From: Amphritea atlantica
Lineage (GTDB): Bacteria; Pseudomonadota; Gammaproteobacteria; Pseudomonadales; Balneatricaceae
Assembly (NCBI RefSeq): GCF_900111095.1
Contig: NZ_FOGB01000003.1
Coordinates: 1 to 64,000 of the forward strand
Direction: 5' to 3'
Length of the DNA: 64,000 bases
Shown here: in pieces, positions 18,214 to 28,119 of the stretch
How positions within the stretch are numbered: the stretch's first letter is position 1
How the letters are laid out: each line of letters starts with the position of its first letter
Notes under the pieces: generated by a model
Databases searched by the model: none
What the model saw: the letters and a program-made list of their open reading frames with translations, nothing else
Told to the model about the DNA's origin: nothing
Position numbers and translations under genes: made by a program

Positions 18214-19938
18214 ATGCGCCTGATACTTCTGTTACTGCTCAGCAGCCTCTCTCTACAGATTATGGCTGGCAATCTCGCTATCACCATTGAGGGTGTAAAC
18301 TCAGAGCAGGAAGTCAATATCCGCAGCATGCTGAGCATCGAACAGTTCAACAATAAAGAGGTCACCAATCCTAGTCGGTTACGCTACCTGCATAGTCAGG
18401 CAGACAGTGAGATCAGGACAGCACTGCAGCCTTTTGGTTTCTACAGGCCGCAAATTAAAAGCCAGTTAAACAAAACAGATCAGGACTGGGTCGCCCGTTA
18501 CAGCATCACCCCCGGTAAGCCAGTGCTGATATCAAAGCTGGATATACAGCTAAACGGTGATGCCAGCAACGACAAATCCTTTAAGCAGCTACTGGCAAAA
18601 AGCCCCCTGCGTCAGGGCCTACCTCTGATTCACAGTCAGTATGAACAGCTGAAAAAACAGCTCAGTTCACTGGCCGTCGAACGGGGATATTATCAGGCAA
18701 CCCTGACGCGTCACCGGGTGGAAGTGAACCTGTCCGATTATTCGGCAACGATTATGCTTTACTTCGACAGCGGCCCCCGCTTCAATATTGGTGAAATATC
18801 TTTTGCCCCCAACCCCTTTGACGATGATTATCTCAGATCCTATGCCACTTTCTCATCCGGAGACCCGGTGCAGAACAGCAGCCTGATCGACCTGCAATCA
18901 GCGCTGATCGATACTGACTATTTTCAACGGGTGGAGGTCAGGCCGCTATGGAACGAGATGAGCGACACTGAAGTCCCCGTTTACGTTGATCTGCAGCCCA
19001 ATAAGAGAACCAAATATCACCTGGGCCTGGGTTATGGCACCGATACCGGCGCACGGGCGAAGCTGGGTATGACAAAACGCTGGGTTAATCGCCAGGGTCA
19101 TCAGTTCCATACTCAGCTGCTTACCTCAGAGATTATCACCAATCTCTCTGCTGAATATTCGATTCCGGGTAAAAACCCCCGTCAGGACCGCTACTCCATC
19201 CTCTTCAGCCTGCTGGATGAGAACTCCGACAGCGTTGAAACACGCAATTACTCTATTGGCGTGTCGCGGCAGAAACAACTGGGAAGCTGGCAACAGGTGA
19301 TGGCCCTGAATTATCAACAGGAGGAATCAACCTTTAGTGGCGAGACGGACACCTCCTACTTTCTGATCCCACAGATCAACTACAGCACCCTATCCACTGA
19401 AGACCGTTTACATGTAAAAAATGGCTACAGTCTCTCTGCACAACTGCGTGGCAGCAGCAAAGCGGTGATATCAACCGAAGATTTTGTCCAGACCCGCCTC
19501 AGTGGCAAAGGAATCTATAGCTTTACCGATAAGTTTCGCCTGCTCACCCGGGCTGAAGCCGGTACCACCTGGGTCGATAACTTCGACGCCCTGCCCGCCA
19601 GTCTGCGTTTTTTTGCCGGCGGCGACAACAGTGTCCGGGGCTACGATTACAAAAGCCTGGGGCCACGCAATGACAGTGGTGATGTTATCGGGGGTCGCAA
19701 CCTGCTAGTGGGCAGCCTTGAGGTTGATTATCGTTTTAAAGAGAACTGGGGAGTGGCGGCGTTTATCGATAGCGGAAATGCGTTTAATGATACCCGACTC
19801 AGTCTGCATACCGGTGCAGGCATCGGTTTGCGCTGGTTCTCTCCGGTAGGGCCGGTTCGTTTCGACCTGGCAGTTCCTCAGGACAATGGTGACGATAACA
19901 GCATTCACCTGCATTTTAATCTGGGGACCGATCTGTGA
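18214..19938 (+). CDS. tamA: TamA, outer-membrane Omp85-family translocation protein
   Basis: The protein has 574 residues from the ATG at 18214. It opens with a signal peptide (MRLILLLLLSSLSLQIMA). POTRA-like repeats fill residues about 20-255 (GFYRPQI, RGYYQATLTRHRVEV, GPRFNIGEI). A beta-barrel follows, with the Omp85 motif RFFAGGDNSVRGYDYKSLG and the end PVGPVRFDLAVP...HFNLGTDL. TamA and TamB span the envelope and help autotransporter assembly or phospholipid movement. A GTG 13 codons upstream would place charged residues before the signal peptide and lies almost at the predicted transcription start. It overlaps tamB by four bases. Confidence 0.92.
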   Translation: MRLILLLLLSSLSLQIMAGNLAITIEGVNSEQEVNIRSMLSIEQFNNKEVTNPSRLRYLHSQADSEIRTALQPFGFYRPQIKSQLNKTDQDWVARYSITPGKPVLISKLDIQLNGDASNDKSFKQLLAKSPLRQGLPLIHSQYEQLKKQLSSLAVERGYYQATLTRHRVEVNLSDYSATIMLYFDSGPRFNIGEISFAPNPFDDDYLRSYATFSSGDPVQNSSLIDLQSALIDTDYFQRVEVRPLWNEMSDTEVPVYVDLQPNKRTKYHLGLGYGTDTGARAKLGMTKRWVNRQGHQFHTQLLTSEIITNLSAEYSIPGKNPRQDRYSILFSLLDENSDSVETRNYSIGVSRQKQLGSWQQVMALNYQQEESTFSGETDTSYFLIPQINYSTLSTEDRLHVKNGYSLSAQLRGSSKAVISTEDFVQTRLSGKGIYSFTDKFRLLTRAEAGTTWVDNFDALPASLRFFAGGDNSVRGYDYKSLGPRNDSGDVIGGRNLLVGSLEVDYRFKENWGVAAFIDSGNAFNDTRLSLHTGAGIGLRWFSPVGPVRFDLAVPQDNGDDNSIHLHFNLGTDL

Positions 19939-22900
19939 GCCCATCTGGAAAATCAGCTCAGTCAGAGTCTTCAACTGAACAGCAGCCTGCGCCATCAACT
20001 GATCAGCAACATCGGCCAAAGCGGATACGTCGCCTGTTCCGGATGCTATTGATACTGCTCATGGTGTTCGCTCTGCTGGCAAGCGCCACACTCCTCTACT
20101 TCACAGCAACGACCAGCGGTCTGCGGCAACTGATCGCCATAAGCCAACAGTGGCTGCCGGGCAAATTAGAGGTTCAGCAGATTGAGGGCTCAATCCTCAG
20201 CCAGCCCGATCTTAGAGGGATCGCCTATAGACAGCCGGACACAGAACTGCGTTTCAACCGCATCTCACTGGACTGGCAACCATCGGCACTACTTACCGGC
20301 CAGTTGCACATTATCAGGCTGGATATTGAGCAGCCGGTCATTACAACGACAAGTCAGGCCACAGCGCCCCCTGATAAAAATCAAACGACCGACCTGGCTC
20401 TGGAAGATATAACCCTGCCTTTGACGCTACAGATTGATGCGTTAAATATCAGTCAATTAAGCCTTATAAACGCTGTAAAAGAAGATGATCAGCCAGCAAC
20501 CACAACTAACGTTTCAAGCGCTTTCATCAGTGTCCATACCTCGGACGATACACTGTTCATTGATCAGTTTAAGGTTGTCACCCCGCAGGCCCGGATGCTA
20601 ATCAGTGGTCAGCTTCAACCCAATGGCCAGTTCCCGCTGGAGCTGAACACCCAATGGAGTTTAACCCTGCCTGAGCAGCAACCGCTGTCGGGCCAGGGCA
20701 ACATAACCGGAACACTCAAGGGAGATAGCAACACCCTGAAGGTTGAGCAGACACTCAGCGGATTAATCAACACGGAGCTTTCAGCATCGCTGCAAAACCT
20801 GCTGAAAAAACCACAGGGAGAGCTGACTTTACAGCGTATAACAACTGATCTGGGGCAGTTTACCCCGCAGTTAAGCGATAGTAACCTGAGCGGATCGGTA
20901 ACCGCACACGGCAGTGATGACCAGCTTAAACTCAATAGTCAGCTAGAGACAAAGTTGCCTGAAGTCGGTGCGATACAGCTCTCACTTCAACTTCATTTTG
21001 CAGACAACACGCTGCAGATTGATCAACTGAATCTGATCCAGACTGAACCGTTACAGGGCAACCGCCGCAATCCGCTAATGCTCCAGTTAACCGGTAAAGT
21101 GGCTGTAACCAGCGAACCACTCAGCTTTGATATACAGGGGCACTGGAATAACCTGCGCTACCCTCTTCAGGGGGAGGCAGCCTATTTAAGCCCCAAAGGC
21201 GAGCTTCAGGTCAGTGGTGATCTGCAACACTATCGGTTTACCCTCAACAGCGCTTTTGCAGGCCCCGCCATCCCTCCAGGTCAGTGGACGCTGACAGGCA
21301 GCGGTAACAGTGAGGGGCTAGAGCCTTTTTTGCTGACAGGAAAAACACTGGAAGGCAGTGTCAGGGTCAGTGGTAAAGTCCGTTGGCAGCCGCAACTGAA
21401 CTGGAATCTGAAAGCCAGCGGAAAACAACTGAACCCCGGACAGTTCTGGCCGGAATGGCCCGGCAAGCTGGACTTTCAGGCAGCGGTCACTGGCAGTCAG
21501 CCCGCAGCGGAACCGCTCAGAGTTGAGCTACTGCTTGATTCCCTCAGCGGGGTGCTGCGCAATGAACCCCTCAGCAGTCATGGCAAGGTCACGGTTAACG
21601 GTAGCGACATCAATATCGCCGATCTTCGTCTGAACATAGCCGCTACTGCCATTCAGGCCAGCGGAACGATAGATGAAGAGCTCAACCTTTCCTGGTCTGC
21701 TCACTCGCCCAATCTGAACCAGCTGCTGCCCAGTCTGCAAGGCAGCCTGGATGGTAAAGGCACGTTAACCGGTAGCCAGAAAACGCCGCACCTTATCGCC
21801 ACCCTTGAGGGGCAGAATCTGGCATATGATACCTATCAAGCCAGCCACTTAAACGCAGACCTGGATCTGAACCTCAGCCCGGAAACCCGTTCACATATTC
21901 GGCTCAGCGCTGCACAGCTCAATATCGCTGGCAACCAGTGGCAAGAACTTAACATCGCTGGTCAGGGGACGCCTGATAAGCACCAACTGACACTGACAAC
22001 CGATAAGGGCCCCGCCGACCTTGAACTGGCGCTCAGTGGCCAGTGGAAAGAGGAGCAGTGGCACGGAACCCTGAACACACTTAACCTCATTCAGCCGCAA
22101 CTGGGCGGCTGGCAGATTCAGCGCCCGGTGGCTGTGACACTGAGTTCCACTGCGGCACACCTTGATAGCCTCTGCCTCAACTCAACCATCAAAACCGACA
22201 GTTCCCTGTGTGCCTCAACCGATTGGTCAGCGACCCAAGGGCTTGAAGCAGCCATCGATACGAAACAACTCTCGCTGACCCACCTGCAGCCCTGGATACC
22301 AACTCAGGCGGCATTACAGGGTTATCTGGAGTCTGATCTGAAGTTTTCACAAGCACCGGGCCTGGCACCGGAAATTAAAGGCTATGCAGTTCTGAAAGAT
22401 ACCGAGCTACTGCTCGAGGAGGATGACCTTAAAATACGTGCTGACGATATTACCCTGCGTATCCAGGGTCACAACAATCAACTCAGAGCAGGTCTGAACC
22501 TGCCACTTCGGTATCCTACGGGAAAACTTTCAGCACAGGTCACCGTTGATGATCCTTACCATAGCAGAAAGCTTAATGGCGATCTTAACCTGTCCGTGGA
22601 TGACCTTAAATTCATCTCCCTGTTCACACCGCAGCTTCAGGCGATCACCGGACAGATCAGTTCGCAACTGGCGCTGAGTGGAACGGTAGACAAACCCGGT
22701 ATTGAGGGACATCTGACCCTCAACCATGCCAGTGCGGACCTGCCCGCGCTGGGTATAAGCCTGCAACAGATCAACCTCGATGTAACTGGCGAACCCGGTA
22801 GCAACACTTTGCTGATTAACGGCGGAATGCAATCCGACAATGGCCCTGTTGAGCTGCATGGGCAGTACAACCCGGTGGCCGATAGCGGAGAGTTGACTCT

Positions 22901-23840
22901 GGAAGGCACACGTTTCAAAGCCGTTGCCACCGAGGAGATTCAGGCGTGGATATCCCCCTCTGTTAAGCTGAACGTGACCCCGGATCAGATTGTATTGCGA
23001 GGCGAGATTAAAATACCGGAGGCCAGTATCAAGCCACCCGAGATCGAAGCGACCTCGCCGGTATCGGATGATGTAGTGATTGTCGACCCGAATCACCCAG
23101 ACACGCCCGGGGCGACCCACAAACGCAATCTGGATGCCCAGATGCGAATTACCCTCGGGGATAAGGTCAACCTGGAAGCGCTGGGGTTTGAAGGACGCTT
23201 ATTGGGCAGTGTACTGATTGAGGATGATGGCCGACAGGTCATGCGTGCCACCGGCGTTATGCAGGTAGCTTCGGGTCAGTACCGCCTCTATGGGCAGGAT
23301 CTTAATATTGATCGCGGCAGCCTGGTCTACAGCGGAGGTCCGGTGGACAACCCCGGGTTAGATCTGCGAGTGTCGCGACAGGTGGAGGATATCACTGCCG
23401 GTGCAAAAGTATCCGGAACCCTGAATGATCCCCGTCTCTCGCTGTTCTCCGAACCGGCCATGCCGGAAAGCAGCCAACTCTCCTATCTGATGTTTGGTCA
23501 CGCGCCAGGCGCTGGCGGCAACTCGATGAGTGAACAGGAACTGCTGTTTAAAGCCGCATCAGCTTTAACCCTGAAAGGCGGCAACACAATCGCTGAGCAG
23601 ATATCAGAAACCTTTAATATCGACGAACTGGGGGTTGCCGGAGGCGATACTGCGACCGATACATCGCTGTATATTGGCAAATATCTGTCGCCCCGCCTGT
23701 ATGTTAAATATGGGGTTGGACTGCTCGAGCCGACGCATACATTCTTTATGCGTTATCGTCTCAATGATGCCTGGAGCGTGGAAACCCAAACCGCCACAGA
23801 ACATAACGGCGGTGATATTATCTACACAATGGAGCGATAA
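19935..23840 (+). CDS. tamB: TamB, inner-membrane-anchored translocation protein
   Basis: The protein has 1301 residues. One N-terminal TM (about residues 34-56, LFRMLLILLMVFALLASATLLYF) anchors it. A very long beta-helical AsmA-like body follows. The C-terminal TamB (DUF490) domain shows GVMQVASGQYRLYGQDLNIDRG and LSYLMFGH and ends with the barrel-contacting strand (LYVKYGVGLLEPTHTFFMRYRL). It starts at a GTG overlapping the tamA stop (GTGA), so it is translated with tamA. The predicted start is unusual in having a long Ser/Gln/Pro-rich cytoplasmic lead of about 30 residues. Confidence 0.92.
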   Translation: MSPSGKSAQSESSTEQQPAPSTDQQHRPKRIRRLFRMLLILLMVFALLASATLLYFTATTSGLRQLIAISQQWLPGKLEVQQIEGSILSQPDLRGIAYRQPDTELRFNRISLDWQPSALLTGQLHIIRLDIEQPVITTTSQATAPPDKNQTTDLALEDITLPLTLQIDALNISQLSLINAVKEDDQPATTTNVSSAFISVHTSDDTLFIDQFKVVTPQARMLISGQLQPNGQFPLELNTQWSLTLPEQQPLSGQGNITGTLKGDSNTLKVEQTLSGLINTELSASLQNLLKKPQGELTLQRITTDLGQFTPQLSDSNLSGSVTAHGSDDQLKLNSQLETKLPEVGAIQLSLQLHFADNTLQIDQLNLIQTEPLQGNRRNPLMLQLTGKVAVTSEPLSFDIQGHWNNLRYPLQGEAAYLSPKGELQVSGDLQHYRFTLNSAFAGPAIPPGQWTLTGSGNSEGLEPFLLTGKTLEGSVRVSGKVRWQPQLNWNLKASGKQLNPGQFWPEWPGKLDFQAAVTGSQPAAEPLRVELLLDSLSGVLRNEPLSSHGKVTVNGSDINIADLRLNIAATAIQASGTIDEELNLSWSAHSPNLNQLLPSLQGSLDGKGTLTGSQKTPHLIATLEGQNLAYDTYQASHLNADLDLNLSPETRSHIRLSAAQLNIAGNQWQELNIAGQGTPDKHQLTLTTDKGPADLELALSGQWKEEQWHGTLNTLNLIQPQLGGWQIQRPVAVTLSSTAAHLDSLCLNSTIKTDSSLCASTDWSATQGLEAAIDTKQLSLTHLQPWIPTQAALQGYLESDLKFSQAPGLAPEIKGYAVLKDTELLLEEDDLKIRADDITLRIQGHNNQLRAGLNLPLRYPTGKLSAQVTVDDPYHSRKLNGDLNLSVDDLKFISLFTPQLQAITGQISSQLALSGTVDKPGIEGHLTLNHASADLPALGISLQQINLDVTGEPGSNTLLINGGMQSDNGPVELHGQYNPVADSGELTLEGTRFKAVATEEIQAWISPSVKLNVTPDQIVLRGEIKIPEASIKPPEIEATSPVSDDVVIVDPNHPDTPGATHKRNLDAQMRITLGDKVNLEALGFEGRLLGSVLIEDDGRQVMRATGVMQVASGQYRLYGQDLNIDRGSLVYSGGPVDNPGLDLRVSRQVEDITAGAKVSGTLNDPRLSLFSEPAMPESSQLSYLMFGHAPGAGGNSMSEQELLFKAASALTLKGGNTIAEQISETFNIDELGVAGGDTATDTSLYIGKYLSPRLYVKYGVGLLEPTHTFFMRYRLNDAWSVETQTATEHNGGDIIYTMER

Positions 23841-23899
23841 TCTGAGGAGCGTTAATCTGAAGACAGGATCCCCGACGCAAGCGCCCTGCCCGCTGCTGG

Positions 23900-24625
23900 T
23901 TAGTCGGCGGTCAGATCGGAGCGCAAGATTTTGACGCTCCCCCGATCACCATTCCCCACGCCAAAAATCTCAGCATAACGTAATGCGGCATTGGCATGCT
24001 CACGCATCAGTGATTCGGCACGGGTGCCCTGCCGGTTTATCAGTGCATCGTAAACAAGGTGGTGCTGAACATTCGCAAACGTCAGGCGCAGGTACTCCCG
24101 ATCCATCGCGGAACTGTCGATAGCAATAGAGTGCACCGAGGCAAAGGGAATATGGTCGTTAAGCATGATGGCGCTCTTGACTGCACCATTACCGCAGTTA
24201 TCAATGATGGTGTTATGAAATGTCATGTTCAGGTCGTGAAACGTAACCACATCCCCTTCATCAATAGCCCCTCGGGAAAACAGCTGATCACCCTGATCAA
24301 GACACTGCTTAAGCGTATCGCGAACACTCTCTGTCAGCCCGACCTCAGCTAGCAGGCGTGCAGCCATCCCCTCGAGAACCCCCCGCACATCAACCGCATT
24401 CCTGATCTCTTCAGTGCTGATCTGACGCACAGCATAACCCCGTGCCCCCACCGTCTGTAGCAACCCCTCCTGCGCCAATAGCTTCAGAGCCACCCGGATA
24501 GGGGTGCGTGAAACACCTAATCGCTCGGCGAGCGACTCTTCCCGCAGTCGTTCTCCCGCCGCAAGATCACCGTTCACAATCATCTGTCGTAACGACAGAA
24601 TAACCCGTTGCCCCTGCTTACTCAT
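23900..24625 (-). CDS. GntR/FCD-family transcriptional regulator
   Basis: The protein has 241 residues. The winged HTH is at residues 5-70 (LRQMIVNGDLAAGERLREESLAERLGVSRTPIRVALKLLAQEG). The FCD effector domain follows, with metal-binding positions near DVVTFHDLNMTFHNTII and VQHHLVYDALINRQGTRAESLMREHANAAL. Such regulators usually repress uptake or catabolism genes and respond to organic acids. It is divergent from the TRAP binding protein at 25119, and a long inverted repeat lies between, so that gene is its likely target. GGGAG lies five bases before the start. Confidence 0.88.
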   Translation of the reverse strand: MSKQGQRVILSLRQMIVNGDLAAGERLREESLAERLGVSRTPIRVALKLLAQEGLLQTVGARGYAVRQISTEEIRNAVDVRGVLEGMAARLLAEVGLTESVRDTLKQCLDQGDQLFSRGAIDEGDVVTFHDLNMTFHNTIIDNCGNGAVKSAIMLNDHIPFASVHSIAIDSSAMDREYLRLTFANVQHHLVYDALINRQGTRAESLMREHANAALRYAEIFGVGNGDRGSVKILRSDLTAD

Positions 24626-25118
24626 CCAGACTCCCGCTCAATATTCGGTCTACTTTCAACACCCGACACACCTGACAACTTGGATACAAATACCAAAAAC
24701 TTACACCCAAAACAAAAAACAAATACCCGCCTATCTATATGTTTTTAAATAAATAAGCCGATAAAACAAACCTGATAAAATATATCACAAACAAAATAAC
24801 TTTACATTTTTGAATCCAATAACCTATATTCGTTGAAGCATTGCCAGGGCATGCAAGACCTGTACTTAAGAGTATAGGTCAACGACGCTGCCGATGAAGC
24901 GCTTAGATGCTGCAACAGATAGCCCGGGGGGCTGCAATAAAAAACTTAACCGATACACTATCATTAATACAAACCTATATAGCTAATAAAAATAAACAGA
25001 TGCAGATCTGACCATCCCGCAATAGCTCAGCAACAACTCTTTCAGGGATAACGTAAAGCCCGGGTGACAGCTGAACAGATCTGCGCATCATCAATATGAT
25101 GAATTATAGGAGCAACAT
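24626..25118. other. long intergenic region between gntR and the second TRAP binding protein
   Basis: The region is AT-rich next to gntR, then contains the inverted repeat at 24857-24880. A long leader (about 230 bases) precedes the binding-protein ATG, whose ribosome site is ATAGGAG. No further gene is supported. Confidence 0.5.
24857..24880. promoter_or_regulatory. candidate GntR operator (inverted repeat)
   Basis: Arms GACCTGTAC and GTATAGGTC match at 8 of 9 positions around TTAAGA. It lies between the divergent gntR and TRAP binding-protein genes. Binding by the GntR protein is inferred from position. Confidence 0.45.
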
Positions 25119-26144
25119 ATGTGTAAACTTCTGACCCGTTTAACCGCGGCAGGCCTGCTATCGGCCGCACTTCTCTCGCCCGCCCAGGCAGCAGAATTCA
25201 CTATCCGGCTGGGGCATCTCTGGCCAGCCGTCTCCGGCCCACATAAAAACCTGATTCAACCCTGGGCGGATAAAATCGAAGCGGAATCCGGCGGGCGCAT
25301 CTCAGTAGAAGTGTACCCATCCGGTACTCTGGCAAAACCACCAGCACAATATGACGCAGTCAAAAACGGGATAATGGATGTAACGGCAACGGTTCAGGGT
25401 TATAGTGCAAACCGTTTCCCTCTGACACAAATTGTCGAGCTCCCTGGCGTTGCTAAAGATGCAGTCAATGGCTCCTGCATTCTGCAAAGCCTGCTTGATG
25501 AGAAGCTGATTTCTGAAGAGTACGAAGATACCAAACCTATTTTCCTCTATACCCACGGCCCCGGTCTTTTGCACACCCGGGATAAACTGATCAAGGTACC
25601 CTCTGATCTGTCGGGCCTGCGCATTCGCCGTCCAACAACGGTTGTCGCAGAGCTGCTGACAGAGTTAAATGCACAACCAGTGGGCATGCCGGCACCCGGT
25701 TCATACACGGCGATGCAACGGGGCGTGATTGATGGCGTCGCGTTTCCATGGGAAGCGATGGCGTCTTTCCGGCTCAATGAGCTGACCAACACCCATACAG
25801 AAGTGGGCGGTCTATACACCATATCCTTTATCGTCACCATGAATAAACGGGTCTATAACAGTCTACCAGCGGACCTTCAGGCCATTATCGACAAAAACTC
25901 AGGCCTTACATGGGCTGAGAAGGCAGGTGAAGTGTTTGACGCACTGGATGTGGTAGGCAAAAAGCAGGCGAAGGATGCCGGCCACGAGATCTTCACCATT
26001 GAGGGAGGCGTAAACAACCCGGACTGGAAACCACTGCTGGATAAAGCATCCCAAAACTATATTGACAGCCTTGAAGCTAAGGGTCTGCCGGCGAAAAAAG
26101 TATATACGCGGGCCAGAGAGCTAGCCACAAGCTGTCCTTCCTGA
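25119..26144 (+). CDS. second TRAP substrate-binding protein (DctP type), without permease genes
   Basis: The protein has 341 residues with a signal peptide cleaved near AQA-AE. Its body follows the binding protein at 2966-3988 closely: VEVYPSGTLAKPPAQYDAV, GYSANRFPLTQIVELPG, LRIRRPTTVVAELL, QRGVIDGVAFPWEA, and the end KKVYTRARELATSC. No DctQ or DctM gene is near; the next genes are a chemoreceptor and a signalling operon. It may share the 1070-2868 permease, or present ligand to the chemoreceptor. The divergent GntR gene probably controls it. Confidence 0.92.
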   Translation: MCKLLTRLTAAGLLSAALLSPAQAAEFTIRLGHLWPAVSGPHKNLIQPWADKIEAESGGRISVEVYPSGTLAKPPAQYDAVKNGIMDVTATVQGYSANRFPLTQIVELPGVAKDAVNGSCILQSLLDEKLISEEYEDTKPIFLYTHGPGLLHTRDKLIKVPSDLSGLRIRRPTTVVAELLTELNAQPVGMPAPGSYTAMQRGVIDGVAFPWEAMASFRLNELTNTHTEVGGLYTISFIVTMNKRVYNSLPADLQAIIDKNSGLTWAEKAGEVFDALDVVGKKQAKDAGHEIFTIEGGVNNPDWKPLLDKASQNYIDSLEAKGLPAKKVYTRARELATSCPS

Positions 26145-26153
26145 ACCATCATG

Positions 26154-26183
26154 GCCTCTGAACCTGAAGGGTTCAGAGGCTTT
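26154..26183 (+). terminator. weak terminator after the second TRAP binding protein
   Basis: Arms GCCTCTGAACC and GGTTCAGAGGC pair perfectly around TGAAG. Only three Ts follow, so termination may be partial. Confidence 0.6.
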
Positions 26184-26412
26184 CACACAATGTTATTCCC
26201 CCCTCTCAGACACTAGCGCCCTATCAGCAGATAGCGGCAGACTCCCTCTTCACATCAGCTAAACGCAGACCCATCCCCTGAAGCATGCAGACGCATTTGA
26301 GAGAATAAGGCTGACACTGTCACTTTGAGACCTATTTTTATTGATTTAAGTCATCTTCACGATAGCCTGAGCTTTACATTCAACAAGCAAGCAAACCACT
26401 ACAGGTTGAGTA

Positions 26413-28050
26413 ATGATGAAGTCCAGCCCGTTTCAAAGCATTCGATTCAAACTTTCAATCGCGATGGTCATACTGACCCTGGCGATCCTGATCATCGCAG
26501 TATCCGGCAAAATTCTGACAGATGAGATGAAATCAGGTGTAAACACCTTTGGTCAGAACTACCTGCCGGCGATTTCAAGCATACTTAACGCAGACAGAGA
26601 CCTGTACCAGGCCAGAGAAGCCGAGCTGGAATATCTGCTGGGCAATACCAGCGATAAAATTCTCAACGATTTTAATGAGAATGCTCAGCAGGCACTGGAT
26701 CGGATGAATAAGTACAAAGCGCTGATGTCAGAATACCCCGACATCATCCGCAAACTGGATGCTTTTGATACGCGCTTCAGTGACTGGAAAGCAAAAGCGG
26801 ATCGGGTACTGGCGCTTATAAAAACCGGTAATACCGACCAGGCACGCGCCCTGAGCGATGGCGAGGCGCAAACCGCCTTCAAAAAACTCCGAAATCTATA
26901 CAATCTGGCAGGTGAAGAGCTGGATGCACAATCGATCCGCGAGCGTGACCGGCTGGAGCAACAGATCTCGACAGTGTCTTTTGGCCTGGGAGTTTTCATT
27001 TTCATCGTGCTGATTATTGCCGGCGCGCTCACCTACTTAACACCGAAACTTCTGGTCACCAATATCCGCCGGCTTACCACAAGCATCCAGGAGATCAGTG
27101 AGGGCGATGGCGACCTGACTCTCAGAATAAACTCCGATCGGAAAGATGAACTGGGTGAGTTAGCTGATACTTTCGATACTTTTGTCAGCAACCTTGAAAC
27201 ACTGATATCTGACATCCGCCATCAGGCGGAGTCAATGAACAGCAGTTCAGCTCAACTGGAGCAATCGGCTGACAGCAGCATGAAAATTGTTAATGAGCAG
27301 AGCCAGGAGGTCGAGATGATAGCAACCGCGGTGGAGGAGTTTAGTACCGCCATCCGCGACGTCGCTGAAAACGCTCAGCGTACAGCCTCAGAAACCGCTA
27401 AAACCGTCGATATCTCCCACAGAGGCAGGGACATAATTAATGATTCGGTGATTAAGTTCCAGAGCCTGACCCGCTCAGTTACCAATTCAGAAGAGGTGAT
27501 AGGCAACCTGGCTAAAGAGTCTGAAAATATCGCTTCAGTGCTGGATGTTATCAGAGGGATAGCCGACCAAACCAACCTGCTTGCCCTGAATGCCGCAATA
27601 GAAGCCGCCAGAGCAGGCGATCATGGCCGTGGGTTTGCCGTTGTATCCGATGAGGTTCGTTCGCTGGCCAGTAAAACCCAGGCGTCCACCGAAGAGATAC
27701 AGGCGATGATAGAAAAGCTGCAAACGGGGGTGAATCAGGCTGTCAGCTCAATTCGCGAAGGCTCTGAGCAGGTAAACTCCTCTGTCGAACTGGTTGAAAG
27801 CACTCAGGACCTTCTGAGTGAAATCGAAACATCCGCCACACAGGTAAACGACATGGCAATTCAGATCGCTTCTGCAACCGAAGAGCAAAGTCTGGTGACG
27901 GATGAGATCAACCGAAACCTGGCCCACCTGAGTGATCAGAACCAGGTTTCCAATGAACTCACCCAGAACACCCAGACAATATCGACCTCGTTTAAAAAGG
28001 TTGCCAGTGATCTGTACGGAAAAATGAAGCGATTTAAAGTCGGCCATTAA
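26413..28050 (+). CDS. methyl-accepting chemotaxis protein
   Basis: The protein has 545 residues. TM1 is about residues 13-33, a helical periplasmic sensor domain about 34-188 (four-helix-bundle style, [13 protein letters not shown]), TM2 about 190-213. HAMP follows ([19 protein letters not shown]), then the signalling hairpin with the conserved tip [19 protein letters not shown] and [12 protein letters not shown]. No C-terminal CheR/CheB tether is present. It is transcribed alone, convergent with the roadblock/PAS operon. The preceding orphan TRAP binding protein could supply it with ligand; that is inference. Confidence 0.93.
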   Translation: MMKSSPFQSIRFKLSIAMVILTLAILIIAVSGKILTDEMKSGVNTFGQNYLPAISSILNADRDLYQAREAELEYLLGNTSDKILNDFNENAQQALDRMNKYKALMSEYPDIIRKLDAFDTRFSDWKAKADRVLALIKTGNTDQARALSDGEAQTAFKKLRNLYNLAGEELDAQSIRERDRLEQQISTVSFGLGVFIFIVLIIAGALTYLTPKLLVTNIRRLTTSIQEISEGDGDLTLRINSDRKDELGELADTFDTFVSNLETLISDIRHQAESMNSSSAQLEQSADSSMKIVNEQSQEVEMIATAVEEFSTAIRDVAENAQRTASETAKTVDISHRGRDIINDSVIKFQSLTRSVTNSEEVIGNLAKESENIASVLDVIRGIADQTNLLALNAAIEAARAGDHGRGFAVVSDEVRSLASKTQASTEEIQAMIEKLQTGVNQAVSSIREGSEQVNSSVELVESTQDLLSEIETSATQVNDMAIQIASATEEQSLVTDEINRNLAHLSDQNQVSNELTQNTQTISTSFKKVASDLYGKMKRFKVGH

Positions 28051-28072
28051 GCAGCACAAACGATCTGGTAAA

Positions 28073-28101
28073 AAAAAACGCCCTCGACCGGGGCGTTTTT
28101 T
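28073..28101. terminator. bidirectional terminator between the chemoreceptor and the PhnD-like gene
   Basis: Arms AAAACGCCC and GGGCGTTTT, with an A-run on one side and a T-run on the other, serve both convergent units. Confidence 0.85.
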
Positions 28102-28119
28102 ATAGTGAGATAATTTCGG

